Below the pieces are notes generated by a model. That model saw nothing but the letters and a program-made list of their open reading frames with translations. It was not told the DNA's origin and did no database searches. This document shows positions 37,718 to 47,212 of a stretch of 64,000 nt of DNA, piece after piece; positions within the stretch are counted from its first letter, which is position 1, and each line of letters begins with the position of its first letter. The position numbers and the translations under genes were made by a program. Source of the DNA: Candidatus Methanocrinis natronophilus (GTDB taxonomy: Archaea > Halobacteriota > Methanosarcinia > Methanotrichales > Methanotrichaceae); assembly GCA_029167045.1 (NCBI GenBank), contig JARFPK010000005.1, positions 1 through 64,000 on the forward strand. The letters are read 5' to 3'.

Positions 37718-38792
37718 ATGGCTGCCAAGGAGAAGTATCCCGAGCCCACTTATCTGGAGTACGGATTTGGAGAGCTCGACTATGACGTCATCAAGAAGGA
37801 GCTCTGCTGCTACTGCGGAAACTGCATCGCCTTCTGTCCCAAGATCGATAGAGAGGGAAACCGCCCGGAGCTGATAGACTACGACCCCAACTGCGGCCTC
37901 TGCTACGCCTACTGTCCCCGGACCATGTTCGACATGCTGGGGATGGCGAGGAAGGTCTTCGGGAGGGAGAGGAAGGAGGACGAGCCTCTCGGGATATACA
38001 GGAAGGCGGCCTCCGCTCGGGCGGCAGGGGCGGCGGCCAGGCCTCCTGATCCAGGCCCTGAAGTCCGGGGTCATCGACTCTGCCGTCGTCACCGATAGGG
38101 ACGAGAAATGGAGGGGCGTCCCGAAGGTGGCGACGACGGCCGAGGAGATCGCCGCCGCCGCCGGGACGAAGTACACCATCTCCCCCAGCGTCACCGGGGT
38201 CCAGATGGCGATGGACCAGGGGTTCAAGAAGATCGGCTTTGTGGGAACGCCATGCCAGATCCAGGCCCTGAGGAAGGTCCAGCTCCTGGAGGAGCCCTAC
38301 CAATTCGGCCAGGAGAAGATCGGCCTCCTGGTGGGGCTCTTCTGCATGGAGAACTTCGAGCACGAGCTCCTCTTCCCCCACCTCGTCGAGGGGAAGTTCG
38401 GGTTGAAGGCCGAAGAGGTCGATAAGTTCGAGGTCCAGAAGGGGATGTTCCGGGTCCTCTCCGGCGATAAGGTCAAAGAGGTCCCCCTGGAGGAGACGGA
38501 CGAGTACGCCTGGAAGGGGTGCGGCCCCTGCTTCGACTTCGCCGCGGAGCTCGCCGACGTCTCCATCGGGTCCGTCGGATCGAAGGCGGGCTGGTCGACG
38601 GTCTTGACCAGGAGCGACCTCGGCGCGAAGGTCTACGACGCCGCCCTGGCGGCGGGAAGCATAGAGGAGACGGCCGCCTCCGATAAGGGGCTCGCCCTCG
38701 CCGGAAGGCTCGCCAAGTCGAAGGAGGAGCGGTTCTCTGCCAAGACGGCGGAGCTCTTCAGCCGCGGCGTCCCCGTCAACATCCGCAGGTGA
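37718..38792 (+). pseudogene. FrhB/FpoF-family F420-linked iron-sulfur flavoprotein, frameshifted
   Basis: The first part (to about 38030) has two [4Fe-4S] clusters (CCYCGNCIAFCP, CGLCYAYCP). The second part, in another frame, continues GLLIQALKSGVIDSAVV, FVGTPCQIQALRKVQ and CGPCFDFAAELADVSIG, the F420-reducing hydrogenase/dehydrogenase beta domain. The break lies in a GC-rich run around 38010-38045 and needs two compensating indels. All other conserved blocks are intact, so a sequencing error or very recent mutation is possible. Restored length would be about 358 residues. Relatives oxidise F420H2 or pass electrons to ferredoxin. Confidence 0.8.
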
Positions 38793-38819
38793 AACGAGCC
38801 GATAGAGAGGGCTCAGAGA

Positions 38820-38905
38820 GCAGCAGATGGAAGGGATGGCAGTAGATACCAGTAGACTAGCAGTAGACAGCAGTAAACAGCAGTAGATGGCAGTTGATAG
38901 CAACC
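38820..38905 (+). repeat. Degenerate 10-bp tandem repeat (AGCAGTAGAC-like)
   Basis: About seven imperfect units of AGCAGTAGAC, AGCAGTAAAC, GGCAGTTGAT type lie between the FrhB-family gene and the YchF-type gene. Units are too short for CRISPR. Slipped-strand expansion is likely. The ychF promoter must lie within or just after it. Confidence 0.65.
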
Positions 38906-38931
38906 AGAGCCGATAGGGAGGATCCGATCCG

Positions 38932-40098
38932 ATGTTATCAGTGGGGCTGGCGGGAAAGCCCAACGCCGGGAAGTCCACCTTCTTCAAGGCGGCTACCCTC
39001 GCCGAGGTGGAGATAGCAAACTACCCCTTCACCACGATAGATGCGAACCACGGGGTCTCCTACGTGAGGGTCCCTTGCCCCTGCCGCGAGCTCGCGACGG
39101 AGTGCGACAGGTGCCGGGACGGCGTGAGGTACGTCCCCGTGGAGCTGATCGACGTGGCTGGGCTCGTCCCCGACGCCCATCTCGGCAAGGGCCTCGGTAA
39201 CGAGTTCCTCGACAGCCTCCGGGTCGCCGAGGCGGTCATCCACGTCCTGGACGCCTCCGGCTCCGCCGACGCGGAGGGTAACCCCGTCGGCGTAGGAAAT
39301 CACGACCCTCTGGCGGATGTGGAGTTTCTCAAGCGCGAGATCGGGATGTGGCTCTTCGGGATCCTCAACCGCAACTGGGAGAGGCTGATGAGGCGGGTCC
39401 GGGCCGAGGATATCAAGGTCGAGCCGCTGATCACCGAACAGCTCGCCGGCGCCGGGGTCGCAGACCACCACGTCCGTTGGGCCCTGGCGACGATGAAGAG
39501 CGAGCCCTCCAGGTGGGACGAGGAGGAGATGAAGAGGTTTGCGGGGCTGCTGCGGGACGCCAGCAAGCCGATGATCATCGCCGCCAACAAGGTGGACGTC
39601 GCCCCCCCGAAGTTCGTCGCCCGCCTGCAGGCGCTGAAAGAGATCGTCGTACCCACCAGCGCCGCCGCCGAGGTGGCATTGAGGATGGCGGACAAAAGCG
39701 GCGCGATCCGGTACCGACCGGGGGACGCGGACTTTGAGATGGTAAAAGACCTCTCCGGACCCCAGAAGGCGGGGCTGGAGAAGATCCGGGGGATCCTGAA
39801 GGCGACCGGCGGGACCGGGGTCCAGGAGTGCCTCGACCGGGCGGTCTTCGAGCTCCTCGAATACATACCCGTCTTCCCGGTGGAGGACGAGGGGAAGTGG
39901 ACGGATCGAAACGGGGTCGTCCTCCCGGACGCCTACCTGATGAAGAAGGGCTCGACGACGAAAGACCTCGCCTACCGGATCCACACCGAGATCGGGGAGA
40001 GCTTCCTCTTCGCCCTGGACGGGCGGTCGAAGAGGAGGCTGGGGGAGAAGCACGAGCTTAAGGCGGGGGACGTGATAAAGATAGTGTCGACGAAGTGA
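38932..40098 (+). CDS. YchF/OBG-type GTPase with TGS domain
   Basis: 388 residues. G1 GLAGKPNAGKSTFFKAAT, G3 DVAGLVPDAHLGKGLGNEF, G4 ANKVD, and a C-terminal TGS domain ending LKAGDVIKIVSTK. A cysteine cluster (CPCRELATECDRC) lies in the G2 region, as in archaeal members. The family associates with ribosomes and tRNA. Its cellular role in archaea is not settled. ATG 38932. Confidence 0.93.
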   Translation: MLSVGLAGKPNAGKSTFFKAATLAEVEIANYPFTTIDANHGVSYVRVPCPCRELATECDRCRDGVRYVPVELIDVAGLVPDAHLGKGLGNEFLDSLRVAEAVIHVLDASGSADAEGNPVGVGNHDPLADVEFLKREIGMWLFGILNRNWERLMRRVRAEDIKVEPLITEQLAGAGVADHHVRWALATMKSEPSRWDEEEMKRFAGLLRDASKPMIIAANKVDVAPPKFVARLQALKEIVVPTSAAAEVALRMADKSGAIRYRPGDADFEMVKDLSGPQKAGLEKIRGILKATGGTGVQECLDRAVFELLEYIPVFPVEDEGKWTDRNGVVLPDAYLMKKGSTTKDLAYRIHTEIGESFLFALDGRSKRRLGEKHELKAGDVIKIVSTK

Positions 40099-40175
40099 AG
40101 GGCGAAGGAGCCGGGGGGGGGGGCGGACGTAAAGCATAAACGCGAAAACATTGTTCGCCAGATTGGAGAGGTAAT

Positions 40176-43100
40176 ATGAAAAATAATGACAATCAAAAAA
40201 ATCTCCCTAAATGTGGATTGATACAAGCGCTAGCTGAGAAAGCAAATCAAAGAGATGATATCGGTTTTAATGTTTTAGGTAGACTGGACGAGTTCCGTCA
40301 GAGGGTAACCGGAGAAGTGCGGCAAATAAATGAACTGTTCCCAGAGTATACACCACATGATGAGGTGTATCATCTCAAGCGACTCTTCTATGTTGCCGAT
40401 ACAGTCTTGGGTGAGGAGCGTATTAATTCCATGAATGTAGGTGAACTTTTTGTTCTGTCAGTTGCGTTATATGGGCACGATTGGGGAATGGCCGTAAATG
40501 GCATAGAGAAAGATTATATAATAAATGATAGGATCCCGAATGATACAAATCCTGAAGAAATGTGGATTTTGCCGGATGAAAGAAATCGATTTAAGTTATT
40601 TGCTCGCGATCAACAACTTCTAGATGATGATGGCAATTTGAAAGATATTTCAGTCGAAATATGGAGAGAATATGTTCGACAAACCCATTCATTTCGTAGT
40701 GGGGAAAAAATCAGGAAGTTCTTCGAGCCTATTGACGGCGGTGTCGCCGATGCTGCATCACGAGTTTGCATTGGACACTGGCTCGATTTTGAAAGTCTCC
40801 AAGATCATGATTCATTTCCAATAAATTTCTCAACGATGAGGGATGTAGTAAATATTCGTGCTCTGGCTGTCTATCTCCGTCTTATTGATTTGTTAGATTT
40901 GGCCGAGGATCGAACTCCTTATGTAATTTGGAAGTTCGTTGCTCCGAGAAATTCAAGATCTAAGATGGAGTGGCTTAAACACCGTGCTCTTAGGACTGTA
41001 ACTTGTCCAGCATACCTGGAAGGGCGAGTCATACGAGTTGATGGTAGCACAGATGACCATAATGTATATGCAGCTCTTGAGGATTTTCGAATTTGGTGTG
41101 AGATTCAACTAAGAGGCTGCACTGATGTTTTAGCCAGAATGAATGATCCCCGCCATAAATTGGATATATATCACATCGATTGGCACATAGACGCAAGAGG
41201 ATTTAAAAAAACATCTATAGGATTCAAGTTTGATCGGGAGCGAATGTTCGAGATTCTTGGAAGCGAAATATATCAAGGCGATCATTATGTCTTCCTCCGA
41301 GAATTGCTCCAAAATAGCATAGATGCCATTCGCATGAGACGCGAAATCCTTCTTAAATATGCAAAAATCGAGGCGAGTAACCTTGGAGTTATTAATGTCG
41401 ATGTAAAACATATTGATGATAATATTATTATAACATGGCGCGATGATGGCATCGGCATGGATGAATATATGGTTGAAAATTACCTAGCCGTAGCTGGAAA
41501 GAGCTATTATTGGAGCCAAGATTATGAGAAATTTGGACTTACAATGGATCCAATTTCCCGCTTTGGCATAGGTATTCTAAGTTGTTTTATAGTGGCTGAT
41601 TCTATAGAAATAGAGACCTACAAAGATCCGAATCTGTTTCCAAGAAGTGAACCACTAAGAATAACAATCCCTGATCAAAATAAGCAGTTTCGAATCCAAA
41701 TTCTTTCAGATGTTGGTTTAAGAATCGGAACCACAATTCGCGTTTATATTAACAAAAAAAAGATATCACACGACAACAATATGTTTAGTTTTATGAAAAT
41801 TACTGAATATCTTTCCATTATTGCTGGTTTCGTTGAATTTCCAATAGTTATAGATGAAGATAATCGAAAAACAATCATTATTCATCCAAACCAAAATGGC
41901 GAAATGATTAAGGAACGTTTAGGGGAAGATTATACAATCCAGCAGTTAGATTTGAATTATCCTTTTTCAGACGTATTTATGCCGCAGGATTTATCGAATG
42001 CAAAAGAACTCCTTCGAGAGAATAAGTTCGATATCAATTCCGATTTAGGATTTAGTGATTTTGAAGGCTCACTAACATGCCTAGTGCCAAAAAGTGAAGA
42101 AATGCAAGTTGGATCGACGGGAGGGATATACGTTAGAGGTGTCAAGGTAGATAAAAATATAAGATCAATTCGACAAAAAGGAATTCGACGAAAAGAAGAA
42201 TTGGGCTTTAGTTCTATATCTCGTAAAAATATCTCTATATACAAGGATGGCATATTAGTTCCATTGGATGAAACGTTTTATTCTTCGCTTAGTTATTCTA
42301 ATAGTAAATTTGATTCTTCTTCATTGATATCCCTACGAATAAATCTTTCTAAAAAGAAGGCACCTTCTCTGGATGTATCGCGAAAAAGATTTTATGAAAA
42401 AGATGAACCGTGGTTCAGTCCAATACGAACCAAATACGTAGAAAAAATAAATGAAATATATATAGATAAACTGAGTTCTCTTGATCCATTTGAACGGCTT
42501 TACCTGATGGGATGGATTATTTACCAATACCCGCTAATTTCCATTAAAGATTTATGGGATGTTTTTCCAAATGATCTTTGGCCTATTTTCTCTTTAAAAG
42601 CTGGTGGGGAATTAAATGTAGTGAAGTTTAAGGACATAAAAAAGATAAAAATAGACGCATTCCCCTGTAATACTAATCTTAATTTGGGGGAGTTAAAAAG
42701 TTTTATATCATCGAAAGTAAATAAATATAATTATAGTGGATATATTAATAAATGGGCAGGTAATGAGGCTATTATGGTTCCAAGTGATGATTTTTTAGTA
42801 ATTAGATCAAGTAGGTCTTTTACTTCTACTCCTGTAGGTTTAAAAGCGTCAGAAATTATCGAATTTCCAATACATAAGTCGTATTTTGCCTCATCTATTA
42901 AATTTAATAATCCTCCTTGGGTTGGCAATCCTCCATTATACCAAGTAGAACTTTCTCCTAATGAACCTTTAAAAGAAAATATTGATAAATTCCTCTTATT
43001 AGAGAAAGCAATTCAGAATCCAAGATCACTCACTGCTTTCGAATTGAACCAATTATCTGAAATGACACATACTAGAGTTGCCAATTTTTCCAAGCCTTTT

Positions 43101-43460
43101 GATAATCTATTTGGATATGGGCGGGAATTAATGAATATTAATCATCCTGTCGTTCAAGAATTAATTAGGATCTTCTGTAGCATAGATATAAATGATTCGT
43201 TGCCAGAAATCAAAAGGGGCGAATTTAATGATTTAAAATATAATTTATTTAATTTTGGATTGACTAGTAGTTCCGAAAAGCTAAAACATATAAATAAAAA
43301 TTTGAATAAGATATTTTTATTTTGCGAGAAGAACAGCATTATGGACTACTTTGCTACTGACATATTAACATTAAAATATAACGACTTTGTTCCTGGTACA
43401 CTAAACAATAGAAAAATTAGGGTCACAAAAGACATCCCATTCTTTGGTGAGCAGTTATAA
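40176..43460 (+). CDS. HD-domain / Hsp90-like (GHKL) ATPase fusion, probable conflict-system protein
   Basis: 1094 residues, strikingly AT-rich compared with its neighbours. N-terminal part: an HD-type region with YTPHDEVYH (His61, Asp62, His66) and YGHDWGMA (His101, Asp102), then HSFRSGEKIR near 171. A GHKL ATPase core follows: ELLQNSIDA (Glu376, Asn380), DDGIGMD (Asp424) and SRFGIGILSCF (462-472). The long C-terminal half has no recognised domain. This is the architecture of HD-containing Hsp90-like proteins found in microbial defence loci, not of housekeeping HtpG. GGAGAGGTAAT precedes the ATG. It stands alone between housekeeping genes, with composition indicating acquisition. Confidence 0.8.
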   Translation: MKNNDNQKNLPKCGLIQALAEKANQRDDIGFNVLGRLDEFRQRVTGEVRQINELFPEYTPHDEVYHLKRLFYVADTVLGEERINSMNVGELFVLSVALYGHDWGMAVNGIEKDYIINDRIPNDTNPEEMWILPDERNRFKLFARDQQLLDDDGNLKDISVEIWREYVRQTHSFRSGEKIRKFFEPIDGGVADAASRVCIGHWLDFESLQDHDSFPINFSTMRDVVNIRALAVYLRLIDLLDLAEDRTPYVIWKFVAPRNSRSKMEWLKHRALRTVTCPAYLEGRVIRVDGSTDDHNVYAALEDFRIWCEIQLRGCTDVLARMNDPRHKLDIYHIDWHIDARGFKKTSIGFKFDRERMFEILGSEIYQGDHYVFLRELLQNSIDAIRMRREILLKYAKIEASNLGVINVDVKHIDDNIIITWRDDGIGMDEYMVENYLAVAGKSYYWSQDYEKFGLTMDPISRFGIGILSCFIVADSIEIETYKDPNLFPRSEPLRITIPDQNKQFRIQILSDVGLRIGTTIRVYINKKKISHDNNMFSFMKITEYLSIIAGFVEFPIVIDEDNRKTIIIHPNQNGEMIKERLGEDYTIQQLDLNYPFSDVFMPQDLSNAKELLRENKFDINSDLGFSDFEGSLTCLVPKSEEMQVGSTGGIYVRGVKVDKNIRSIRQKGIRRKEELGFSSISRKNISIYKDGILVPLDETFYSSLSYSNSKFDSSSLISLRINLSKKKAPSLDVSRKRFYEKDEPWFSPIRTKYVEKINEIYIDKLSSLDPFERLYLMGWIIYQYPLISIKDLWDVFPNDLWPIFSLKAGGELNVVKFKDIKKIKIDAFPCNTNLNLGELKSFISSKVNKYNYSGYINKWAGNEAIMVPSDDFLVIRSSRSFTSTPVGLKASEIIEFPIHKSYFASSIKFNNPPWVGNPPLYQVELSPNEPLKENIDKFLLLEKAIQNPRSLTAFELNQLSEMTHTRVANFSKPFDNLFGYGRELMNINHPVVQELIRIFCSIDINDSLPEIKRGEFNDLKYNLFNFGLTSSSEKLKHINKNLNKIFLFCEKNSIMDYFATDILTLKYNDFVPGTLNNRKIRVTKDIPFFGEQL

Positions 43461-43975
43461 TAGCTTTGAACATAATAAGTTTTTAAAATGAATTGTTTTT
43501 TTTAAAGAGCAACGAACTTCTCAGTCTGGACGAACATATAGCCAGAGCTGAATGCAGCATGGTCGTATACTCTTACCCTGTAAGGGTCGATCATTTTACA
43601 CGGCGTCAGAAAGCCTAACTATCGTGTCGAGCGAGGCGATATACTTGATTTGCCTTCAATTCCCTCGATAAAAGTCAGCGGACCTGCTTCACAAAATTTC
43701 TGGGACTGAACTCTCTGGCCTCGCCCTCAACTGCAGGGCTTGCCCTCCGCCTTTCGCCGTCGACCTCCCGCCGCCTCTTCTCGCCCGCCCCCGATCCCCG
43801 CGCCTCCTCCCTCGGCCACCCCCAGCCATCCCCGCCCCCGCGATCGCGGAGGCGTATTATTTTGCCGGCCGGCGGCATATTCGCTATTTTTGAGCAACAG
43901 TTATCATTAAATATCATACCGCCAAAAACTTAATAACCGACTCTGAGCGCTATTAAATCCTGGGAGGAATAAGCC
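43461..43975. other. Intergenic stretch after the HD-GHKL gene
   Basis: No gene is supported. The left part is AT-rich like the upstream gene. 43690-43860 is very GC-rich and low in complexity, with short palindromes (CGCCTCC...GGAGGCG around CGCGATCGCG). The right end has ATTAAATATCAT near 43903, a candidate TATA for the flavoprotein gene. Confidence 0.5.
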
Positions 43976-44524
43976 ACGAAAGCTATAGGAATCGTAGGAA
44001 GTCCCCGGAAGGGCGGCAACGTCGATCGGCTCGTCCAGGAGGTCTTGGACGGGGCCGAGGAGGTGGGCTATCAGACCGAGGAGTACATCCTCAACGAGCT
44101 GAACTACTCCGGCTGCCAGGGGTGCAACCACTGCAAGACCGCCGACGAGTGCAGGGTCGATGACGACATCTCGGGGCTTCTGGAGGATATAAGGGAGGCC
44201 GACGCCGTCGTCTTCGGCTCGCCGATATACTTCCACCTCTTCACCGGCCAGTTCAAGCTGATGCAGGACCGATTTTACTCCTTCATCGACTCGGGGTTTC
44301 GCTCCCGCCTGGCGCCGGGAAAGAAGGCGGTGATCGTCACCAGCCAGGGAAACCCCGACCTTTCGGCCTTCGAGAAGGCCGCCGACGACTTCGCCGAGGT
44401 TCTCCGGTTTCTCGGCTTTGAGGTCGCCGATATCATCCGGATGGGAAGCGGCGGCCCCCCGGACGCGGTCCTGGAGAGGAAAGATCTCCTCGATCAGGCG
44501 AGGTCGGTGGGATCGTCCCTCTGA
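43976..44524 (+). CDS. Iron-sulfur flavoprotein (flavodoxin-like FMN reductase), apparent ACG start
   Basis: 182 residues. The FMN phosphate loop GIVGSPRKGGNVDRLV lies at the N-terminus, then a cysteine motif SGCQGCNHCKTADEC typical of archaeal iron-sulfur flavoproteins, then AVVFGSPIYFHLFTGQFK and AVIVTSQGNP. It serves in electron transfer or oxygen/peroxide defence. The in-frame codon before the conserved start is TAA. The only codon at the proper place after GGGAGG is ACG (43976). The next conventional start, TTG 44045, would remove the FMN loop. Confidence 0.85.
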   Translation, partial: TKAIGIVGSPRKGGNVDRLVQEVLDGAEEVGYQTEEYILNELNYSGCQGCNHCKTADECRVDDDISGLLEDIREADAVVFGSPIYFHLFTGQFKLMQDRFYSFIDSGFRSRLAPGKKAVIVTSQGNPDLSAFEKAADDFAEVLRFLGFEVADIIRMGSGGPPDAVLERKDLLDQARSVGSSL

Positions 44525-44820
44525 ACCGGCGGGTAGGGCTCGAAAAAAAGGGATGGACCGGGGACGGTCGATGGGGGTCGATGGGGGCAGGAGGCGGCGG
44601 GTAGCGGCGGGAGGCAGGTCGAGGATGGCGGAAGACGGCGTGGCGGGTGATCCCTGCCGCCACCATGATGGCGACGTTCATCATGGCGGTGGCGGCCTCG
44701 ATTGGCCCCGGTCCTGGTCTCTGTCCTGGTTTCTGTTCATTCAGCCTCTCCAGACCTGGGGGAGGGGGGCTACGGCCCCCTTGCCGATCCCAGAGATCAC
44801 CCCTTCACCATCTCAAAAAT
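44440..44820 (-). pseudogene. Decayed copy of the small membrane protein at 49063-49299
   Basis: The minus strand contains, in two frames, GAVAPLPQVWRG and AMMNVAIMVAAGIT, matching FAPPQVWSGF and AMMNVGIMVVVGIT of the intact gene at 49.1 kb. A stop follows the first part and the downstream half is replaced by GC-rich sequence. DNA similarity is clear around 44650-44780 against 49148-49280. Confidence 0.6.
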
Positions 44821-44860
44821 ACGATCATCTTTATGATTATGCAGATCCGACGGATTCAAT

Positions 44861-45199
44861 ATGTCAATTTCAAAGATAATCGGCCGCGAGGGTCGCCTGG
44901 TATGGGACGATCTTCCCGTATCCCTGAAATACTGGATGATAGAGCGGGAGAGACCGGACGGCGGAGAAGAGAGCTGGCACGGCAGAGCGATCATCTCTCA
45001 GACGGACCTTCGTGCCATGATGGAGGTGCAGGCGAAGTCCAGGCCCATCCCGATAAACGAGCCGATCTTCGCAGAATTTCATAAGGGAAAAGAGGTCTAC
45101 CGGGGAGAGATCCTGACATCCTCATCTCCCGATCCCGTCGACTCCAATCCTCTGATCGATTTTCGAGGCGTCGGCAGGCTTGAGCAAAAAGACCGGTGA
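44861..45199 (+). CDS. Hypothetical protein (112 aa)
   Basis: A 112-residue hydrophilic protein with several aromatic and acidic residues in the first third (LVWDDLPVSLKYWMIERERP) and no membrane segment. No family or motif is recognised. It converges with the CoA-transferase gene. Confidence 0.55.
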   Translation: MSISKIIGREGRLVWDDLPVSLKYWMIERERPDGGEESWHGRAIISQTDLRAMMEVQAKSRPIPINEPIFAEFHKGKEVYRGEILTSSSPDPVDSNPLIDFRGVGRLEQKDR

Positions 45200-45273
45200 T
45201 CCTCAATCCTCGATCCTCGGCCTCTGTCCCGAGCTGATCTTGTCGCGGATGAGGAGACGATGAGAAGAGGAGG

Positions 45274-47169
45274 CTAACCCTCAAGATCTCTAAACTTCAT
45301 CCGCATCTCATAGACCCCGTCTTCGCTCTTCTTCTCGGTATCGAACCCCATCTTTTTAAAGAGGTTCAGCATCGGCTCGTTCTCGACCAGGACCTCGGCG
45401 GTAAATCCCAGTAGCCCCCGCCCCCGGGCCAGACGGGTGAGATAAGTGAGGAGATCGTGGCCTACGCCCATATTCTGGTACTCGTCCTTCACCACAAGGG
45501 CGACCTCGCCGTTATGCATCTTATCATTTATCTCATACTGTCCGATCGCGGCGATGGTCTCCCTGCTATCACCCTCGACCACAGCCAGGATCATCATGCG
45601 GTTGGCATAATCGACTATCCCGAACTCCTGCAGCCGCTCATGAGGCATGTCCATCCTGACGGACATGAACCTGCGGTACATGCTGTCATTGGAGAGATCA
45701 TAGAAGAAATCTTTCATCAATGGCTCGTCCCCGATCTTTACGGGCCGCAGGAGGACCTTGAGCCCGGTCCTCGTCGTCCTGAACGTCTCCAGAGCTGCCG
45801 GGTATACGCCATTCACCCCGGGCACGAAGGCCTGATCTTTGTAGATGAGGAAGCGCTTCTTCGCCTCTTCGATGAGCTGAGGCCTGAACTTGGGATGGGC
45901 GATGGCGATCAGATCCATGGCCCGTTCCCTGATATTCTTGCCGTGGAGATATGCTATCCCGTACTCGGTCACTACATAGTGGACATCCCCGCGGGTCAGC
46001 GTCACGCCCGTCCCCTCCCGGAGAGACGGCACTATCCTGGAGATGGTGTCGTTGACGGCCGTCGATGGGAGGGCCAGGATGCTCTTGCCTCCCGGCGCAA
46101 GGGCGGCGCCCCTCATGAAATCCGCCTGCCCCCCGACGCCGAAGTAGAAGGTCCCGGCGAGGGACTCCGCGGTGACCTGGCCGGTCAGATCTATCTCCAT
46201 GGCGCTGTTGATGGCGGTCATCAACTTGTTCTTCGCGATGATCAACGGGCTGTTCACATAATCGATCGTCTTGAACTCGATCGTTGGATTCTCATCAAGA
46301 AACTCGTAGCTCTCTTTCTTGCCCATGCAATAGGAGGCCACAGTCTTGCCGGTGTCGATGGACTTCAAAGTGTTATCAACGACGCCCTTCTTCATCAGAT
46401 CGATGATACCGTCGCTCAAGAGCTCGGTGTGCACACCAAGATGCTTCTTCTCATCCAGGTATGAGACGACGGCGTTGGGTATGATGCCGTATCCGACCTG
46501 TAATGTGGACCCATCCTCAACTATCCGGGCGACATACTTTCCTATCGATATGATGATCTCCCCCGGATCTTCTACCTCGTACTCCAGCAACGGCTCATCC
46601 CGATGGATGATGAAATCCACATCTTTTATATTTATGAATCCGTCACCCTGAGTCCGGGGCATATGAGAGTTGATCTGGGCGACGATCAATGACGCCTTCT
46701 GGGCGGCGGCCTTTACGATATCCACGCTTATACCAAGGCTCATATAGCCGTGCTTATCGGGAGGTGACGTCTGTATTAACGCTACGTCTATCGGTATGAT
46801 CTCCCTTCGGATCAGGCCGGGAACGGCGGAAAGAGATACCGGCGTGTAGTCTGCAGCTCCCCGGTTGATCGCGTTTCGCGTCCCTTCGCTGATGAAGAAC
46901 GAGTCGATCCGGAAGTTATTACGGAACTTTTCGTCTATGTAGGGGGCGGTCCCTAGGGTCCAGACGTGAATGAGCTCGATGCCGAAAAAAGCTTTGGGGC
47001 TCCTGCTGACAAAGTCCACCAGCGCCTGAACCAGGTGCTGGGGTTCGCCGCAGCCGGTGCCTATGAAGATCTTGTCGCCAGCGTGTATATGGCTGAATAT
47101 CTCTTCTTCCGGCGCGAACTTCTCCGGCCAGCTCTCCTTTAAGAACTCCAACAGATCGCTTCTATCCAT
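45274..47169 (-). CDS. Acetyl-CoA hydrolase/transferase fused to a GNAT domain
   Basis: 631 residues. Residues about 20-450 form a family I CoA-transferase (KIFIGTGCGEPQHL, SPPDKHGYMSLGISVD, GYGIIPNAV, GVGGQADFMRGA, TEYGIAYLHGKNIRERA). The last 150 form a GNAT acetyltransferase (LRPVKIGDEPLMKDFFYDLS, NMGVGHDLLTYLTRLARGRG). The fusion is known in bacteria and archaea. Acetate or 4-hydroxybutyrate CoA transfer is likely. The GNAT part could acetylate the enzyme itself or a partner. ATG 47169 has a GGAAAGCAGGGAAA leader. An upstream extension would overlap the thermosome gene. Confidence 0.85.
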   Translation of the reverse strand: MDRSDLLEFLKESWPEKFAPEEEIFSHIHAGDKIFIGTGCGEPQHLVQALVDFVSRSPKAFFGIELIHVWTLGTAPYIDEKFRNNFRIDSFFISEGTRNAINRGAADYTPVSLSAVPGLIRREIIPIDVALIQTSPPDKHGYMSLGISVDIVKAAAQKASLIVAQINSHMPRTQGDGFINIKDVDFIIHRDEPLLEYEVEDPGEIIISIGKYVARIVEDGSTLQVGYGIIPNAVVSYLDEKKHLGVHTELLSDGIIDLMKKGVVDNTLKSIDTGKTVASYCMGKKESYEFLDENPTIEFKTIDYVNSPLIIAKNKLMTAINSAMEIDLTGQVTAESLAGTFYFGVGGQADFMRGAALAPGGKSILALPSTAVNDTISRIVPSLREGTGVTLTRGDVHYVVTEYGIAYLHGKNIRERAMDLIAIAHPKFRPQLIEEAKKRFLIYKDQAFVPGVNGVYPAALETFRTTRTGLKVLLRPVKIGDEPLMKDFFYDLSNDSMYRRFMSVRMDMPHERLQEFGIVDYANRMMILAVVEGDSRETIAAIGQYEINDKMHNGEVALVVKDEYQNMGVGHDLLTYLTRLARGRGLLGFTAEVLVENEPMLNLFKKMGFDTEKKSEDGVYEMRMKFRDLEG

Positions 47170-47212
47170 TTCCCTGCTTTCCTTCTTTGTTGAGGAAGAT
47201 GGGGGCGGGGAC

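Noticed and set aside
37990-38050. Programmed frameshift in the FrhB-family gene
   Set aside because: Two separate indels are needed to join the conserved blocks, and no slippery heptamer is seen. Sequencing error or mutation is simpler.
38820-38905. CRISPR-like array
   Set aside because: Units are about 10 bp, contiguous and imperfect, without spacers, and there are no cas genes.
43675-43917. 80-codon minus-strand frame in the GC-rich gap
   Set aside because: Low-complexity Gly/Arg/Glu composition and no ribosome site.
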